A stretch of DNA of 14,833 nt from CAZFHZ01 sp964519015 (lineage in GTDB: Bacteria; Blakebacterota; Blakebacteria; Blakebacterales; CAYUVJ01): NCBI GenBank assembly GCA_964519015.1, contig CAZFHZ010000081.1, positions 1 through 14,833 of the forward strand. The letters run 5' to 3'. The position numbers and the translations under genes were made by a program. Position 1 is the stretch's first letter. Each line of letters begins with the position of its first letter. The notes beneath the pieces were generated by a model. The model had not been told where the DNA came from, did not search any database, and was given only the letters and a program-made list of their open reading frames with translations. Positions 1 through 6,284 of the stretch are shown piece after piece.

Positions 1-1
1 C

Positions 2-412
2 GGGGGTGGGGGGGGTAGAGGAGGAGGTCGTTTCGGAGGCGGTCGTGGAGGCGGCGGTCGCCGGCGGCGGGTCATGAGCTTTCTGCAGCCCTGCCTGCTT
101 ACACTGCTTCAGCGCGGGGAAGATCACGGCTACAACCTCCTGGACGGGCTGGAGGAGTTCGGCTTCGATCTGGATCGTCTGGATCCGAGTCTGGTGTATC
201 GCGCCCTGAGGGAGATGGAGACGGACGGGCTGGTATCCTCTCAATGGGGAGAGGAGAGCCTCGGCCCCCGCAGGCGCGTATACGGCATAACCGGGGACGG
301 TCTCCGTACACTGGATATCTGGATCGAGGATCTGAGCCGTACCCGCGAAGAGATCGAACGGCTCCTGACGGCCCGAGACAGGGGGCAGAGAGAGGAAGAG
401 AAGGAAGATTGA
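2..412 (+). CDS. PadR-like winged-helix transcriptional regulator with Gly/Arg-rich N-terminus (5' end outside window)
   Basis: Probable PadR-family DNA-binding repressor of the downstream metal-cluster operon. From the ATG at 74 the protein is 112 residues. It has the family's start (SFLQPCLLTLL, then GEDHGYNLLDGL), the recognition-helix region DPSLVYRALREMETDGLV, the wing segment RRRVYGITGDG, and a charged C-terminal helix (SRTREEIERLL). The frame stays open upstream to base 2 and encodes an almost pure Gly/Arg stretch (GGGRFGGGRGGGGRRRR) running straight into MSFLQ. There is no clear Shine-Dalgarno before the ATG at 74, so the true start is probably left of the window. Alternatively, a gene in the frame starting at base 3 ends in a TGA overlapping this ATG (ATGA, 74-77), and translation starts here by coupling. 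The DUF5320 gene follows 18 bases after the stop. The family call is confident; the start is not. Confidence 0.8.
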   Translation, partial: GGGGGRGGGRFGGGRGGGGRRRRVMSFLQPCLLTLLQRGEDHGYNLLDGLEEFGFDLDRLDPSLVYRALREMETDGLVSSQWGEESLGPRRRVYGITGDGLRTLDIWIEDLSRTREEIERLLTARDRGQREEEKED

Positions 413-430
413 TCAAGGGAGGTAATTACG

Positions 431-655
431 ATGCCAGGTGGAGACAGAACAGGACCCGAAGGCAGGGGCAAGAGGACCGGCCGCCGTGCCGGTTACTGCG
501 AAGGATACGACGAGCCGGGGTACGCCAATCCGGGCCCGCGCAGGGGCCTGGGCAGGGTATTGGGCCGCGGTTTCGGTCGCGGAGGCGGCCGGGGATTCGG
601 AAGGAGTAGAGGCCGGGGGCTGAGATTCTGGTACAGGGATGAAGAGCTCCGGTAA
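431..655 (+). CDS. DUF5320 family small Gly/Arg-rich protein
   Basis: A 74-residue protein of unknown biochemical role. Its N-terminus (MPGGDRTGPEGRGKRTGRRA then GYCEGYDEPGYANP) matches the conserved DUF5320 opening: a GD-TGP motif, a TGR motif, GYC and PGYANP. The second half is low-complexity Gly/Arg with Phe (GRGFGRGGGRGFGRSRGRG). A strong ribosome binding site, AGGGAGGT at 415-422, lies 8 bases before the ATG, so the start is secure. DUF5320 genes usually accompany NifX/COG1433 proteins and ferredoxin-containing MinD ATPases, as here, which suggests a small accessory factor for metal-cluster assembly or binding. That role is inference from context. The Gly/Arg tail resembles the extension in front of the upstream PadR-like protein. 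Confidence 0.85.
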   Translation: MPGGDRTGPEGRGKRTGRRAGYCEGYDEPGYANPGPRRGLGRVLGRGFGRGGGRGFGRSRGRGLRFWYRDEELR

Positions 656-720
656 CCGGCACTGATGAGGAGAGGATTTAAGTCCGACCTCTCGGTATGA
701 GCACAGCAAAGGAGGTGTAC

Positions 721-1104
721 ATGCGTATAGCGGTCCCGGCCGACAGCAAGAACGGCCTGAAGAGTCCCGTAAGCCAGCATTTCGGGAGGTGTCCGGTTTT
801 CATACTGCTGGATGTGGAGGAAGGCAGGGTCACCACGGTCGAGGAAGTAGATAATCCCTACTACGGCAGACACGAGCCCGGTCAGGTACCCGCATTCATC
901 AAGGAGCAGGGTGCGGATGTGATCCTGGTGGGAGGCATGGGGCGCCGGGCCCTGGCCTATTTCGAGCAATCGGGAGTGAAGGCCGTGAGGGGGCTCGGCT
1001 GGACGGTCGAGGAGGCGCTGCAGGGATTCATCGGCGGCCGCCTGGAGGATATCGAACCGTGCGGCAAGAGCATGCACCACCACAATCATGACAGTGAAGA
1101 GTGA
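721..1104 (+). CDS. NifX/NifB-C-terminal-type (COG1433) Fe-Mo cluster-binding protein, copy 1
   Basis: A 127-residue single-domain protein of the dinitrogenase iron-molybdenum cofactor biosynthesis family (Pfam Nitro_FeMo-Co). These small cytoplasmic proteins, including NifX, NafY, the NifB C-terminus and ORP of sulfate reducers, bind or carry metal-sulfur clusters. Visible marks are the opening MRIAVPAD, the SQHFGRCPVFILLDVE segment with Cys24, the loop ADVILVGGMGRRAL, and a metal-binding-looking C-terminus with Cys114 and the His cluster HHHNHD at about 119-124. I chose the ATG at 721 because AAAGGAGGTG lies just upstream and the family begins there; an upstream in-frame ATG at 697 would add eight atypical residues. 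A second paralogue starts two bases after its stop, so the pair is probably translationally coupled. The cluster type cannot be told from sequence. Confidence 0.9.
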   Translation: MRIAVPADSKNGLKSPVSQHFGRCPVFILLDVEEGRVTTVEEVDNPYYGRHEPGQVPAFIKEQGADVILVGGMGRRALAYFEQSGVKAVRGLGWTVEEALQGFIGGRLEDIEPCGKSMHHHNHDSEE

Positions 1105-1105
1105 G

Positions 1106-1477
1106 ATGAAGATAGCCATCACGGCTGCATCCCCCGATCTGGAGGCGGAGGTCGATCCGCGTTTCGGGCGGGCTGCCTGCTTCATAATCGTGGAGGAAGA
1201 AAGCCGGGAATGGGAGGCTTTCGAAAATCCCGCCCGCGATGCCACCGGCGGCGCCGGTGTGCAGGCGGCGCGTTTCGTTGCCGATAAAGGTGCCGATGTG
1301 GCGGTGAGCGGAGCCTTCGGTCCGAACGCCTATGAGATAATGGTCGCGACCGAAATAAAGATGTTCGTCTTCCAGGAGGCCGGATCTCTGAAGGTCAGCG
1401 AGGTGCTGAGCCGCTACCGGGAAGGGCAGCTCGATCCGGTAACAGCCCCGGACGGTCCGGGACGTCACGGCAGGTAA
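1106..1477 (+). CDS. NifX/NifB-C-terminal-type (COG1433) Fe-Mo cluster-binding protein, copy 2
   Basis: A 123-residue paralogue of the preceding protein. It has the hallmark opening MKIAITAASPDLEAEVDPRF, then GRAACFIIVEEE, the GGAGVQAARFVADKGADVAV segment and the GAFGPNAYEIM loop. The DPRFGRA motif is the commoner COG1433 form; copy 1 has SQHFGRC instead, so the pair has diverged and may form a heteromer or handle different ligands (inference). It ends in a short Gly/Pro/His tail without the His cluster of copy 1. I prefer the ATG at 1106, two bases after the previous stop, because it matches the family start. An in-frame ATG at 1088 overlapping the upstream gene would add six residues and cannot be excluded. 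The first ATPase gene follows 22 bases after the stop. Confidence 0.88.
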   Translation: MKIAITAASPDLEAEVDPRFGRAACFIIVEEESREWEAFENPARDATGGAGVQAARFVADKGADVAVSGAFGPNAYEIMVATEIKMFVFQEAGSLKVSEVLSRYREGQLDPVTAPDGPGRHGR

Positions 1478-1499
1478 TACACTCCCCGGGGAACGAGCG

Positions 1500-2435
1500 A
1501 TGCGGATAGCCGTTGCCAGCGGCAAGGGCGGAACGGGCAAGACCACCGTCTCAACCGCTCTGGCTCTCAGCCTGGCCGGTGAGGATAGTGCCGGTGTGGG
1601 CGATCTCTCCCGGAACGGATCCCGCCTCCTTTTCATCGACTGTGACGTGGAGGCACCCAACGCACACCTCTTCCTGAACCCCGATTTCCAGATACGGATG
1701 GAGACAGGACCCCCCGTGCCCGAGATCGACGGGGACGCCTGCACCCGTTGCGGACGCTGCGCGGAGGTGTGCGAGTTCAATGCCATTGCGGTAGCGGGAG
1801 AGCAGGTACTTACCTTTCCCCAGCTCTGTCACGGGTGCGGCAGCTGCACGCTGAACTGCCCGGAGGGTGCTATCAGCGAGGTGCCCAGGGTTACGGGTGT
1901 GCTGGAGGCCGGTCCCACACCCTGCGGGATCCACTTCGCCCGCGGTGTCATGAACGTGGGTGAGGCCATGGCGATGCCCATCATCCGGGAGCTGAAGAAG
2001 TGGGATATGGGTCTGGGACGGGAAGAGGGGAGGGAGGGGATGGAATCCGCCCGCCGGGAGATTGTGATCATTGACGTGCCGCCGGGCACGGCATGTCCCG
2101 TGGTGGAGGCTCTGAAGGGTGCCGATTTTGCGCTCCTTGTAGCCGAACCTACTCCCTTCGGACTCCACGATCTGCGCCTGATGGTAGAGGTGGTGACCGC
2201 GATGAGGATACCTGCCGGCGTGGTCCTGAACCGCGACGGGACCGGGTATGATGGCATAAAACGGTTCTGTGAGAGTGCGGATCTTCCGGTGATGCTCCGC
2301 ATCCCGCTGGACCGCCGGATAGCCGAAGGGCTCGCCCGCCGGCAGCCGCTGACGGCCGTCTATCCGGAATACCGCGATCGGATGCGCGGGCTCTACGGGA
2401 GAATGGTGGAAAGGGCTGGGGGGAGCTTACGGTGA
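1500..2435 (+). CDS. MinD/Mrp-type P-loop ATPase with two-[4Fe-4S] ferredoxin insert, copy 1
   Basis: A 311-residue cytoplasmic ATPase of the MinD/ParA/Mrp superfamily in the ferredoxin-fused form (COG1149). The deviant Walker A SGKGGTGKTT lies at 7-16. It is followed by the LLFIDCDVEAPNAHLFL strand with the Asp residues expected for switch I. A bacterial ferredoxin insert has CTRCGRCAEVC (Cys 81, 84, 87, 91) and CHGCGSCTLNC (Cys 110, 113, 116, 120), enough for two [4Fe-4S] clusters. Switch II is VIIDVPPGTACP. Relatives in the Desulfovibrio ORP cluster and in archaea are linked to metal-cluster assembly and, for ORP, to positioning at division; that role here is inference. A loop rich in charged residues and Gly (GLGREEGREGMESARRE) precedes switch II. 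It overlaps the next gene by four bases (GTGA), so the two ATPases are coupled. Confidence 0.92.
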   Translation: MRIAVASGKGGTGKTTVSTALALSLAGEDSAGVGDLSRNGSRLLFIDCDVEAPNAHLFLNPDFQIRMETGPPVPEIDGDACTRCGRCAEVCEFNAIAVAGEQVLTFPQLCHGCGSCTLNCPEGAISEVPRVTGVLEAGPTPCGIHFARGVMNVGEAMAMPIIRELKKWDMGLGREEGREGMESARREIVIIDVPPGTACPVVEALKGADFALLVAEPTPFGLHDLRLMVEVVTAMRIPAGVVLNRDGTGYDGIKRFCESADLPVMLRIPLDRRIAEGLARRQPLTAVYPEYRDRMRGLYGRMVERAGGSLR

Positions 2436-3322
2436 GGGAGCTGGTAATACTGAGCGGCAAGGGAGGCACGGGCAAGACCACTATTGCGGCTTCATTCGCA
2501 CACCTGGCCTCCGGGGGGGAGACACCGGTCAGGGCCGTCATCGTGGATGCCGATGTGGATGCATCCAACCTGGAGCTGGTGCTGGAGCCCGTCCTGGAGG
2601 GGCAGCGCGATTTCGAGGGGGGTAAGTTGGCGGTCATCGACCGGGACCTCTGCACGGGGTGCATGGAATGCGTGGCTGTATGCCGCTTCGATGCCATCGT
2701 CCCGTCCCCGGGGGGTCCCGATCTGGTTTCCGTAGATCCCATATCGTGCGAGGGGTGCGCCGCGTGCATGCACGTGTGTCCGGAGAAGGCCGTCCTCATG
2801 GAACAGCAGGTCGCCGGTAGCCTCTATTACTCCGAGAGCAGGTACGGTCCGCTCTTCCACGCCGCCCTGCATCCCATGCAGGAAAACTCGGGCAAGCTGG
2901 TTATGGCGGTCAGGGAGATGGCCCGCGCCCACGCCGGCGGGAACGGTTATGACATGATCCTGGTCGACGGACCCCCCGGGATCGGCTGTCCGGTCATCAG
3001 TGCCGTGACCGGCGCCGATTCCGCCCTGATCGTCACCGAACCGGGCGCGGCGGGTGTCCACGACCTGAAGCGTATCCTGGAGACGGCGGAACACTTCAGC
3101 ATCCCGACCACGGTCTGCGTGAACAAGGCCGACATCCACCCCGAGGGAACGGATGAGATCGAGGCGCACTGCCGAGCGCGCGATATCGAGGTGGTTGGAA
3201 GGATCCCTTTCGACGGTTCGGTCACCCGGGCGATGGTCGAAGGGGTGCCGGTTACGGCCCGCGAGGATGGACCGGCGGCGGGGGAGATCCGCCGCCTCTG
3301 GAAGCGAATTGTCCGTCCGTGA
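2432..3322 (+). CDS. MinD/Mrp-type P-loop ATPase with two-[4Fe-4S] ferredoxin insert, copy 2
   Basis: A 296-residue paralogue of the preceding gene with the same architecture. Walker A is SGKGGTGKTT at 8-17, followed by AVIVDADVDASNLELVLEP. The ferredoxin insert has CTGCMECVAVC (Cys 74, 77, 80, 84) and CEGCAACMHVC (Cys 106, 109, 112, 116), and switch II is ILVDGPPGIGCPV. It starts with GTG inside the stop of copy 1 (GTGA overlap), preceded by a purine-rich GGGGGGAG site. Two such ATPases in tandem are the rule in ORP-type clusters, where they are thought to act together. Both copies keep every Walker and cysteine position I can check, so both look functional. This is the last gene of the operon; the next sequence, 18 bases on, is a porin remnant on the opposite strand. 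I found no convincing Rho-independent terminator between them. Confidence 0.92.
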   Translation: MRELVILSGKGGTGKTTIAASFAHLASGGETPVRAVIVDADVDASNLELVLEPVLEGQRDFEGGKLAVIDRDLCTGCMECVAVCRFDAIVPSPGGPDLVSVDPISCEGCAACMHVCPEKAVLMEQQVAGSLYYSESRYGPLFHAALHPMQENSGKLVMAVREMARAHAGGNGYDMILVDGPPGIGCPVISAVTGADSALIVTEPGAAGVHDLKRILETAEHFSIPTTVCVNKADIHPEGTDEIEAHCRARDIEVVGRIPFDGSVTRAMVEGVPVTAREDGPAAGEIRRLWKRIVRP

Positions 3323-3340
3323 CGGGTCTGCAACGGATGA

Positions 3341-3850
3341 TTACTGGAAGGCGGGTTCCACCCTGACGCCCACCAGGAGCGCGTTCTCGAGAGAAGGATC
3401 GAATCCGGGATTGATCACGTACTGTATGTCCGGCTGCAGACTGAATATGCTGTTCACCTGGGCCCGGTAGGACAGCTCCAGCGCGATCTCCCGTCTGTCG
3501 TCTGCACCGTTTCCCGCGGCTGAAACGTCACCCGCCTTGCTGCTGATGTGAGCCGCGGCGACCGCCAGTCCGAGCTGGTCCTGATCATGACGGATGAAGC
3601 TCTGTGAGAAAACGATCCCGCAGCCCCGATAGGCGTCTATGTAATTGATGTTCCCGTCTGAGATCCCGGCCCTTATAAAAGCACTCATGAACTCGGAAGG
3701 ATTATCCGGTTTCGTGAGCAGAACCTTCTCTCCCAGACCGTATATCCCCCAGTTGCCTCTGTGCGTCACGGGATCTCCCCCCGGGTCGAGGTCGGCCAGG
3801 TCGTCGAACTGCGATGTGTAATACCAGCCACCTATTGAGAATTTAACAAG
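3341..3850 (-). pseudogene. OprB-like carbohydrate porin, C-terminal remnant
   Basis: The minus strand encodes the C-terminal ~170 residues of an outer-membrane sugar porin of the OprB family. Recognisable segments are VKFSIGGWYYTSQFDDLAD, HRGNWGIYGLGEKVL, a strand around MSAFIRAGIS, and the closing LQPDIQYVINPGFDPS with a barrel-ending LLVGVRVEPAFQ and stop. Homology starts abruptly at about 3850. The frame meets a stop at 3875-3877, and there is no signal peptide and no plausible start; the only candidate is a GTG at 3769 in mid-domain. The N-terminal half is therefore missing and I call it a pseudogene. A few bases upstream, the permease remnant ends with its own stop. Family assignment rests on the pattern of aromatic and Gly motifs and is fairly confident; substrate cannot be inferred. 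Confidence 0.7.
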
Positions 3851-3863
3851 CGAACTACAGTTC

Positions 3864-3962
3864 CTACTCCGACCTCAGCGCATCCACAGGATTGATGTTG
3901 GAGGCTTTTCTGGCCGGTTTCAGGGTTGCAGAGACCGCGACGCCCAGCAGGATGGCGTAGCC
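3864..3962 (-). pseudogene. MacB/FtsX-type ABC permease, last ~32 codons only
   Basis: On the minus strand, YAILLGVAVSATLKPARKAS then NINPVDALRSE and a TAG stop reproduce the end of MacB/FtsX-family permeases: a final membrane helix, then the PA-x-KAS-x-x-x-P-V-x-ALR-x-E signature. The intact ADOP permeases in this window end the same way (ALRWE in the second). Everything before the final helix is absent. The frame runs upstream into unrelated sequence belonging to the propeller remnant. Short, but the C-terminal signature is distinctive. Confidence 0.65.
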
Positions 3963-4394
3963 ACATCCTTGACAACTCCGGTATCTCCTGACTCCGCGGG
4001 TACGCTGCACTCAGAGGGCATAGGGACCGAGACCCACAGGCGTCCATTCTGACCGAACCGGATGGCTTTGAAGTACGGTTTCACTGCCGGGACCTGCGGG
4101 ACGGGTCCCGAGGCGGACCCTCCGAACTCATCCACCAGGCTCCGGATGTAATCCCGCTGGTCCTGCCGCTCGGCTCCGGTCACCCGGACGAGCGGTACCC
4201 TGCGCTGGATCGAAGATGGATGCGAACAGATACTCAGGCGCCCCGTCCACCGTCCCGATGGTCACTTCGGGGGTCAGCGTGGCGGCATGATCGTAGGCTA
4301 CCCGATCGACGGCTGCTTCCTTCCCGCACCCGACGACTCCTCCGAGTGCGAGGAGAAGCAGGAGGCAGTGTGCTTGCGGCCGATCCATGGGCAC
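3963..4394 (-). pseudogene. 6-bladed beta-propeller-like lipoprotein, internally deleted and frameshifted
   Basis: The minus-strand reading starts at 4394 with a lipoprotein signal (MPMDRPQAHCLLLLLALGGV, then VGCGKE; probable lipidated Cys after GVVG) and continues to VTIGTVDGAPEYLFASIF. Near 4213 the coherent reading jumps to another frame: QRRVPLVRVTGAERQDQRDY, then IRSLVDEF, then VKPYFKAIRFGQNGRLWVSV. That last part resembles the closing blade of bacterial 6-bladed beta-propeller proteins (…GRLWV…). Most of the propeller between the two pieces is missing, so a deletion that also shifted the frame is the simplest reading. Near 3962 the sequence passes into the permease tail. The lipoprotein signal is clear; the propeller assignment is moderate. 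Confidence 0.55.
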
Positions 4395-4432
4395 AGCATC
4401 TCAGATTCTCGCGGCCGGGTGAAACGCAATCC

Positions 4433-5974
4433 TCATCGACCACCGGCCGCGAAAACCTCCCCGAAGATCGCTTCGATGCCCCTGGTTTCTTCGTCCGTGA
4501 GGGCTGCGAATTCGTTCTTCCGGCGCTTCTCCGGGATCGTGCCGCCGTTCTGGTGCATGAACATGATCAGGTCTTGGGCCACGCGGTCGGGTATTTCGAC
4601 CATCTCCATGATGCGCTTCTGCGCTTCATCCCGGCGGCGCAGGAAGTCGATCTCCTGCGGCAGGTCGTGCTCGACCGTGTGGGCGACGCACTCGTAGAGG
4701 AATTCCGCCTCTTCGGTGCAATCGAAGTAGCGGTAGATATCGGCGGTATCGTTTACCACCTCGACATTGCGCTGCGGTGTCGGCCGCCAGTCGATGAGTT
4801 CCATCAGCGGGCCGGTGTGGCTCTTCAGCGTATCGCGGTATTCGTCGATCCGGTCGAGCATGACGGAGGACACCGGGATGACCACGCCCGCCGGCGTGAA
4901 TCCCCGCTCCGCCAGGACGTGGTGGATCAGGCACCGGTGAAGCCGGCCATTGCCGTCCTGATAGGGGTGGACATAGACGAAGCCGAAGGCCGTCGCCGCC
5001 GCCTGCAGGACCGGATCGACTGCGCTCCCGATCATCCGCTCATTCGCGGCGATCAGGCCGGTGAGAAGGGCGGTCAGATCCGCCGGTCGTGCGCCGATGA
5101 ATTCAGGGAGCGGATCGCCGTTGTGGTCACGTTCGCCGAGGAACACGCCGTCAGGTCGCAGCCCGGCGCGGATGAAGCGCGTATCTTCGATCAGGACGCC
5201 GTGAAGGCGGTTCAGCTCATCGAGTGAGAGCGGGTTCTTGCCCGCCTGAAGGATGGCACGACCCCAGCGTTCAAGACGGTTGCGCAACGGGCGCTCGCCC
5301 TCGATCTCAAAACTCGCGCGGCTGTCGGCGAACAGCAGGAAGCTGGCGACGCGCGCGATCAAGTGGGCCCCGGTGCGGCCGACGATCTCGGCGGCCCTGG
5401 CAGCGAGGCCGCGGGCAAGGAAGGCTTCCAGGGCTTCGGTGCGGCGTATGATCGGGCAGTAGTCGCCGGTGCCGAGCAGGTTGTCGCGGACCCGATGTCG
5501 TCTTGAAAGGCGCGGCTCGCCGGTGAAATACCTGGCGGGATCAAGCGCATCGACGGCCGTGACCGTCGGCGCATCGTCGATATCGAGTTCTGTCCCGGTC
5601 AGCCACTCGTAGAAGAACCAGGCGCGGCGGGTGAGCGTACCGGTCGGCGTCCCCCTGATCAAGGCAGCGATCTCGTCCGGCGAGACATCGACGAAGAATC
5701 GCTTGAGGATCAGAAGGTCGATCGGCTCGTGCCTGAGTGCGAAGGTCAGGTGATCGGTGATGCGCTCGCCGGGCCAGTATCGTTTGTCGAAGACGGTCCA
5801 GCCGTCCTCGCTGCGCTGGCTGCCTTTGATGTGCCCTTCGGCGACGGCGCTGGGTGCCCTGACCGGGGCCGGTAGCCCCAGGCCGTGGACGAGCGCCGCC
5901 CAGCCGGCGAGCCTCGTCCCGTTGGGGACCAGGCGATCCTGGAAGATCTGAGGTGGATCGAGTTTCCATGCCAT
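4433..5974 (-). CDS. Fic-domain protein (probable AMP-transferase, class II self-inhibited)
   Basis: Fic enzymes usually transfer AMP from ATP to a Ser, Thr or Tyr hydroxyl of a target protein. The active-site motif HPYQDGNGRLHR is at residues 336-347 (His336 catalytic), matching HxFx(D/E)GNGRxxR with Phe replaced by Tyr. An inhibitory-helix motif, SFEIEG at 221-226, fits (S/T)xxxE(G/N) located N-terminal to the core, which defines class II Fic proteins that restrain themselves. The ~190 residues before that are an N-terminal region I do not recognise; the C-terminus is helical and charged. I take the ATG at 5974 (MAWKLDPPQ, 513 residues). The in-frame ATG at 6010 would make 525. Neither has a good Shine-Dalgarno. 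No antitoxin-like partner is adjacent. The gene stands alone and intact among remnants and has an AT-rich leader, so recent acquisition is likely (inference). Confidence 0.92.
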   Translation of the reverse strand: MAWKLDPPQIFQDRLVPNGTRLAGWAALVHGLGLPAPVRAPSAVAEGHIKGSQRSEDGWTVFDKRYWPGERITDHLTFALRHEPIDLLILKRFFVDVSPDEIAALIRGTPTGTLTRRAWFFYEWLTGTELDIDDAPTVTAVDALDPARYFTGEPRLSRRHRVRDNLLGTGDYCPIIRRTEALEAFLARGLAARAAEIVGRTGAHLIARVASFLLFADSRASFEIEGERPLRNRLERWGRAILQAGKNPLSLDELNRLHGVLIEDTRFIRAGLRPDGVFLGERDHNGDPLPEFIGARPADLTALLTGLIAANERMIGSAVDPVLQAAATAFGFVYVHPYQDGNGRLHRCLIHHVLAERGFTPAGVVIPVSSVMLDRIDEYRDTLKSHTGPLMELIDWRPTPQRNVEVVNDTADIYRYFDCTEEAEFLYECVAHTVEHDLPQEIDFLRRRDEAQKRIMEMVEIPDRVAQDLIMFMHQNGGTIPEKRRKNEFAALTDEETRGIEAIFGEVFAAGGR

Positions 5975-5976
5975 TG

Positions 5977-6110
5977 GTCGAAAAACCTTCGCTTGGGTCG
6001 AAAAGTACATGAAACCATCAAGCTGTGTCGAAAAACATTATACACAAATGCGATTGGAAAGCACCCATAAAAGTCGATTTCCCCTTTTAGATTGACTAAC
6101 AGGTCGAAAA
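5977..6110 (-). repeat. Four direct copies of GTCGAAAA in the fic leader/promoter
   Basis: GTCGAAAA (TTTTCGAC in the direction of fic) occurs exactly at 5977-5984, 5997-6004, 6027-6034 and 6103-6110, with a weaker relative GTCGA at 6073-6077. Starts are 20 and 30 bases apart for the first three. I see no other exact copy in the window. The 6027 copy sits immediately downstream of the TATAAT box, where transcription would begin. Candidate operator sites; alternatively iteron-like repeats of a mobile element. Confidence 0.6.
6037..6042 (-). promoter_or_regulatory. Predicted -10 box (TATAAT) of the fic promoter
   Basis: A perfect TATAAT on the minus strand in an AT-rich patch, 63 bases before the ATG at 5974 and 27 before the one at 6010. 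No good TTGACA-like -35 is seen 16-18 bases further upstream, so an activator or a weak -35 would be needed. A start near 6030 would overlap a GTCGAAAA copy. Confidence 0.45.
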
Positions 6111-6242
6111 CAACGATACGTCTTCTCCATCGGACAGACCGTAGCCGAAGCCCGCCCGGAAACCGGTTATCTCCTGGTGAATCCTCCCCGATTGATGATC
6201 ATAAGCGCTCCCCAGGTCGAGATCTGCCCGATCGAGAGGCAT
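6096..6242 (-). pseudogene. Possible remnant of an outer-membrane beta-barrel protein
   Basis: The minus strand is open for about 48 codons from an ATG at 6242 to a TAG at 6096. It reads LDLGSAYDHQSGRIHQEI, then TGFRAGFGYGLSDGEDVS. The alternation of aromatic/Gly with polar residues and the FGYGLSD segment look like two strands of a bacterial outer-membrane barrel. It stops at the fic repeat region: the last residues are encoded by the GTCGAAAA copy at 6103. It has no signal peptide and no ribosome binding site. I treat it as a fragment left beside the fic segment; chance coding-like sequence is quite possible. Confidence 0.3.
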
Positions 6243-6284
6243 GATCTGTCTCAGTGACTTGCATCAGGGAGTGAAGAGAGGATA

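Noticed and set aside
670..693. An inverted repeat, GAGAGG…CCTCTC, with a 12-base loop between the DUF5320 and first NifX genes.
   Set aside because: A six-base stem with a long loop is common by chance; there is no T-run, and the genes look co-transcribed, so I do not call a terminator or riboswitch.
4220..5227. A 335-codon plus-strand open frame opposite the fic gene.
   Set aside because: It mirrors the Fic coding sequence, shows no known motif and spans the fic stop into the lipoprotein remnant. The minus strand has the HPYQDGNGRLHR motif.
5977..6110. The GTCGAAAA repeats as a CRISPR array.
   Set aside because: The repeated unit is only 8 bases, spacing is irregular (20, 30, 76), and no cas genes are present.
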